Shown one piece after another: positions 6,042 to 8,530 of a stretch of DNA of 8,530 bases; positions within the stretch are counted from its first letter, which is position 1; each line of letters begins with the position of its first letter. Below the pieces are notes generated by a model. It saw only the letters and a program-made list of their open reading frames with translations. It was not told the origin of the DNA and made no database searches. Position numbers and translations under genes: made by a program. The DNA is from JACCZP01 sp050997195 (GTDB lineage Bacteria; Actinomycetota; Thermoleophilia; Solirubrobacterales; Thermoleophilaceae): NCBI GenBank assembly GCA_050997195.1, contig JBPCRE010000281.1, positions 1 through 8,530 on the forward strand, in the 5' to 3' direction.

Positions 6042-6506
6042 TCACTCCCGGTCGATGAAGCGCTCGACGAGCGCGTTGAAGAAGTCCGACCGGGTGACCA
6101 CGCCCAGAACTCGCTGGTCTTCGACGATGGGGATCACGAGCACGCGATGGTGGAGGAAGGTTTCCGCCAGCTCGGTGTCCGAGTGATGCGGGCCCGCCGC
6201 GACGTGCTCCCGGTTGGTGTACCGCGCCACCGGCTCGAGACGGCACTCGATGCGCTTGTCGATCACGTCCTCGATCGACTCGGACACGAAGGCGGCCGAG
6301 CGAAGCTCGCCGAGGTAGCCCGGGAACAGCGCGGCGACGAACTCGCGCTCACCGAAGATCCCGAGGAGGATGCCGTCTGCCTCGACCACGGGCAGCGCGG
6401 GCAGCTCCGTCTGGAGGAGGGCGCGTACGGCCTCGCCGACCGATTGGTCCGAGCGCAGTAGCGGGGTCTCCCGAAACGTCGTTCCAGCCAGGGAGCGCGG
6501 GCTCAT
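6042..6506 (-). CDS. Two-CBS-domain protein
   Basis: This is a small soluble protein (154 residues) made almost entirely of a CBS pair, or Bateman module. CBS1 covers about 10-65, with LPALPVVEADGILLGIFGEREFVAAL (35-60). CBS2 covers about 85-150, with VLVIPIVEDQRVLGVVTRSDFFNAL (122-146). The pattern of an internal beta-strand, then a Gly turn, then a T/S-R-x-[DE]-F helix is the CBS hallmark, and such modules commonly bind adenine nucleotides or other adenosyl ligands. A stretch of about 20-40 residues between the halves (66-100) is less conserved. No catalytic or DNA-binding domain is attached. It starts 19 nt downstream of the ion permease on the same strand, with GGGA about 9 nt before its ATG, so it is probably its operon partner. 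A role as energy- or nucleotide-responsive regulator of that permease, or of the convergent antiporter, is inference. Confidence 0.88.
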   Translation of the reverse strand: MSPRSLAGTTFRETPLLRSDQSVGEAVRALLQTELPALPVVEADGILLGIFGEREFVAALFPGYLGELRSAAFVSESIEDVIDKRIECRLEPVARYTNREHVAAGPHHSDTELAETFLHHRVLVIPIVEDQRVLGVVTRSDFFNALVERFIDRE

Positions 6507-6525
6507 CGCGTCGCGTCCCGCTCGC

Positions 6526-7782
6526 TCACAGGTAGCGGAGGGCGATGTAGCCGGTGGCCATCGTCATCGAGAGAAGGGTGACAGGCACGCCGATCCGCAG
6601 GAAGCGCATGAAGCCGATCGGCTCACCCGCGCGCTGGGCCATCCCCGACGCCGCCACGTTCGCGGCCGCGGCGATGATCGTGGCGTTGCCACCGAAGCAG
6701 GCGCCCAGCGCCAGCGACCACCAGTAGGCATCGTCGCCGCCGCTGCCGGCCTGGAGCTCATCGACCACCGGAATCATCGTGGCGGTGAAGGGGATGTTGT
6801 CGACTATCGCCGAGCCGATCGCGGAGGCCCACATGATCCCCATGAGCTCCGCCGTCCGGTTGCCCGCGGTGAGGCTCGCGATTCCCTCGGCCACCTCGTC
6901 TATCGCCCCGGTGGCCTCGAGCGCCCCGACGAGCACGAACAGCCCGAGGAAGAAGAAGAGCGTCGACCACTCGATCCCGGAGAGCGCATCCTCGACCGAC
7001 TGCCGTGAGGCGAGCAGCGTGATCGAGGCGCCGGTCAAGGCGACGGTGGCGGGCTCGAGGCCGAGGGCCTGGTGGAAGAAGAAGGCGACGATCGTCAGGA
7101 GCAGGACGGGAACCGTGCGCCACAGCTCGCCCACGTCCTCGATCGACTTTCTCGCGTCGATCAGCATCACCTTCTCCCGGTTCGCCGGCGCCACCTGCAG
7201 ATCGCGCCGATAGAAGAGGTAGAGCGCCCCGACCACCACCGCCAGCGTGACGACGGCGATCGGCGCGAGGTTCAGGAGGAAGCTGTTGAAGCTGAGACCC
7301 GTCGCCCCGGCAATCAGGATGTTGGGCGGGTCCCCGATCAGAGTGGCGGTTCCCCCGATGTTGGAGGCGACGATCTCCATGATCACGAGCGGGATCGGCT
7401 TGATGTCGAGCGTGTCCGCGAGCAGGAAGGTGATGGGCACCATCAGCAGGATCGTGGTCAGGTTGTCGAGGAAGGCGGAGAGGAGCGCCGTCGTGCCCGC
7501 CAGGGAGACGAAGATGGCGAGTGGACGTCCCCGCGCCAGCTGGCCGGCTCGGATGGCGAGGTAGTTGTAGACGCCGGTGGGCTCGGTCAGCCGTACGATC
7601 AGCATCATTCCCACCAGGAGCCCGATGGTGTTGAAGTCGATCGCCTCGACGGCGCGCTCCTGGTCCACCGTCTGCGACACGACGACGAGCGCCGCGCCGA
7701 CCAGCGCCACCTGCGTGCGGTGAAGCCGCTCGCTGGCGATCAGAGCGAGCGCGACGACGAATACCCCTACCGCGAAGGCCAT
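6526..7782 (-). CDS. ArsB/NhaD-type ion transporter superfamily permease
   Basis: This is a 418-residue membrane protein with about 11-12 hydrophobic segments. It belongs to the ion-transporter superfamily that includes ArsB, NhaD, the human P protein and SLC13-like permeases. The two halves are pseudo-repeats: FLDNLTT (104-110), then SNIGGTATLIGDPPN (140-154), recur in degenerate form as IVDNIPFTAT (326-335) and GGNATIIAAAAN (364-375). The GDPPN motif and paired DN-x-x-T motifs are typical of the family's substrate-binding helical hairpins. It could be a Na+/H+ antiporter, an arsenite-type or a dicarboxylate-type permease; the motifs do not decide. No ars genes are nearby. I chose the ATG at 7782, which shares its A with the rlmN TGA. 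A GTG one codon upstream (7785) is equally in frame. Tight overlap with rlmN suggests translational coupling, and the CBS gene follows after 19 nt. Confidence 0.9.
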   Translation of the reverse strand: MAFAVGVFVVALALIASERLHRTQVALVGAALVVVSQTVDQERAVEAIDFNTIGLLVGMMLIVRLTEPTGVYNYLAIRAGQLARGRPLAIFVSLAGTTALLSAFLDNLTTILLMVPITFLLADTLDIKPIPLVIMEIVASNIGGTATLIGDPPNILIAGATGLSFNSFLLNLAPIAVVTLAVVVGALYLFYRRDLQVAPANREKVMLIDARKSIEDVGELWRTVPVLLLTIVAFFFHQALGLEPATVALTGASITLLASRQSVEDALSGIEWSTLFFFLGLFVLVGALEATGAIDEVAEGIASLTAGNRTAELMGIMWASAIGSAIVDNIPFTATMIPVVDELQAGSGGDDAYWWSLALGACFGGNATIIAAAANVAASGMAQRAGEPIGFMRFLRIGVPVTLLSMTMATGYIALRYL

Positions 7783-8530
7783 CACTCGCCCAGCACGTCA
7801 GCGGCTGCGCGCGACTTCTCCACGGCCGCGAGCTGCCCGCACGCGGCCGCGATGTCGCGCCCGCGGGTGAGGCGCACGGTGGTGGCCACGCCGCGCTCGG
7901 CCAGCGCGGCCCGGAAGGCGTCGATGGCCGCCCGGCCCGAGCCCTCGTAGCGGGAGCCCGTGGGGTTGTAGGGGATGAGGTTGACCTTGAAGCCGTCCCG
8001 GGGCACGAGCGCGCGGGCGAGGGACACCGCCTGCTCGTAGCGGTCGTTCACGCCGGCGAGCATGAGGTACTCGACGAACACCGGCTTGCTCCGCGCCGCC
8101 GACCACGCGCGGCAGGCTTCGAGTACCTCGGCCAACGGGTAGCGCTCGTTCACCGGCATGATCTCCGAGCGCAGGGCCTCATCGGCGGCGTGGAGGGAGA
8201 GCGCGAGCCGCACCGCCGGACCCTCCCGGACGAGGCGCTCGATGCCGGGCAGCCAGCCCACGGTGGAGATCGCGGTGCGGCTCGTGGCCACCCCGAGCGC
8301 GGGCAGGCGCTCGCACGCGGCGAGGACGGCGTCGAGGTTCATGAGCGGCTCGCCCATCCCCATGAACACGGCGTTGCCCACGGGCTCCTTGCGACGGAAG
8401 TGAAGCGCCTGGTCGACGATCTCGGACTCGGTGAGGTTGCGGCCGAAGCGCATCGCGCCGGTGGCGCAGAACGTGCAGGTCAGCGGGCAGCCCGACTGGC
8501 TCGAGAGGCAGAGCGAGCGCCGGCCGTCGC
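7782..8530 (-). CDS. rlmN: RlmN, dual-specificity rRNA/tRNA adenine-C2 methyltransferase, 5' partial
   Basis: RlmN is a radical-SAM enzyme that methylates C2 of A2503 in 23S rRNA and of A37 in a subset of tRNAs. The gene runs off the right edge, leaving 248 visible residues. About 100 N-terminal residues are missing, judging by the usual length of about 350. The visible start has C-P-L-T-C-T-F-C at residues 14-21, the CxxxCxxC cluster ligands (codons 8489-8487, 8477-8475 and 8468-8466). Residue C7 (codon 8510-8508) corresponds by spacing to the conserved Cys118 of E. coli RlmN. Further on are MGMGEPLMN (SAM-binding GEP motif), LSLHA, VNLIPYNP and AACGQLA. The Cys in AACGQLA (codon 7841-7839) matches the methyl-accepting Cys355. 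All key residues are intact, so the enzyme looks functional. The ATG at 8453 lies inside the conserved region and is not the true start. The stop overlaps the next permease gene. Confidence 0.96.
   Translation of the reverse strand, partial: DGRRSLCLSSQSGCPLTCTFCATGAMRFGRNLTESEIVDQALHFRRKEPVGNAVFMGMGEPLMNLDAVLAACERLPALGVATSRTAISTVGWLPGIERLVREGPAVRLALSLHAADEALRSEIMPVNERYPLAEVLEACRAWSAARSKPVFVEYLMLAGVNDRYEQAVSLARALVPRDGFKVNLIPYNPTGSRYEGSGRAAIDAFRAALAERGVATTVRLTRGRDIAAACGQLAAVEKSRAAADVLGE

Noticed and set aside
7072..7950. 292-codon + strand frame opposite the ion permease and rlmN
   Set aside because: Asp/Arg/Gln/His-rich low-complexity translation. The - strand carries conserved transporter and RlmN motifs.
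8453..8455. ATG at 8453 (- strand) as the start of rlmN
   Set aside because: The radical-SAM cysteine cluster lies upstream of it in the same open frame, so the gene must extend beyond the right edge.

Overview
This is a GC-rich (roughly 70%), gene-dense chromosomal window. It has several GTG starts, 1-4 nt gene overlaps and a promoter that looks suited to leaderless transcription. These features, the trpS-scpA-scpB order and a KMSTT-type TrpS suggest a high-GC actinobacterium, possibly of the Thermoleophilia/Solirubrobacterales type. That placement is an inference from style and gene order, not a database match. I see no rRNA, tRNA, CRISPR array, transposase, phage gene or attachment site.

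Layout on the + strand: (1) the 3' part of a gene for a coiled-coil protein with an embedded PD-(D/E)XK-nuclease-like core, open at the left edge. (2) A 232-nt intergenic region with a terminator-like GC hairpin, two strong palindromes and a -10-like box about 8 nt before the trpS GTG. (3) A tight block of trpS (tryptophanyl-tRNA synthetase), scpA and scpB (the two non-SMC subunits of the chromosome condensation complex) and an EamA/DMT-type permease; gaps are 9 nt, a 4-nt overlap and 14 nt. (4) A 75-nt gap containing a 12-bp hairpin, then a CPA1-type cation/proton antiporter.

Layout on the - strand, reading from the right edge leftwards: rlmN (rRNA/tRNA adenine-C2 methyltransferase, cut by the right edge but keeping all its catalytic cysteines), an ArsB/NhaD-type ion-transporter-superfamily permease overlapping the rlmN stop codon, and a small protein with two CBS domains. 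The CBS gene ends 10 nt from the end of the antiporter gene, in convergent orientation.

The + strand block joins translation (TrpS) with chromosome segregation (ScpAB). The right half is membrane ion transport, where two ion permeases flank a possible nucleotide-sensing CBS protein. Most of the window is ordinary housekeeping and accessory transport. The least explained items are the nuclease-like coiled-coil protein, the palindromes upstream of trpS, and the possible pairing of the CBS protein with its neighbouring permeases. I found no clear sign of a wholly new system.
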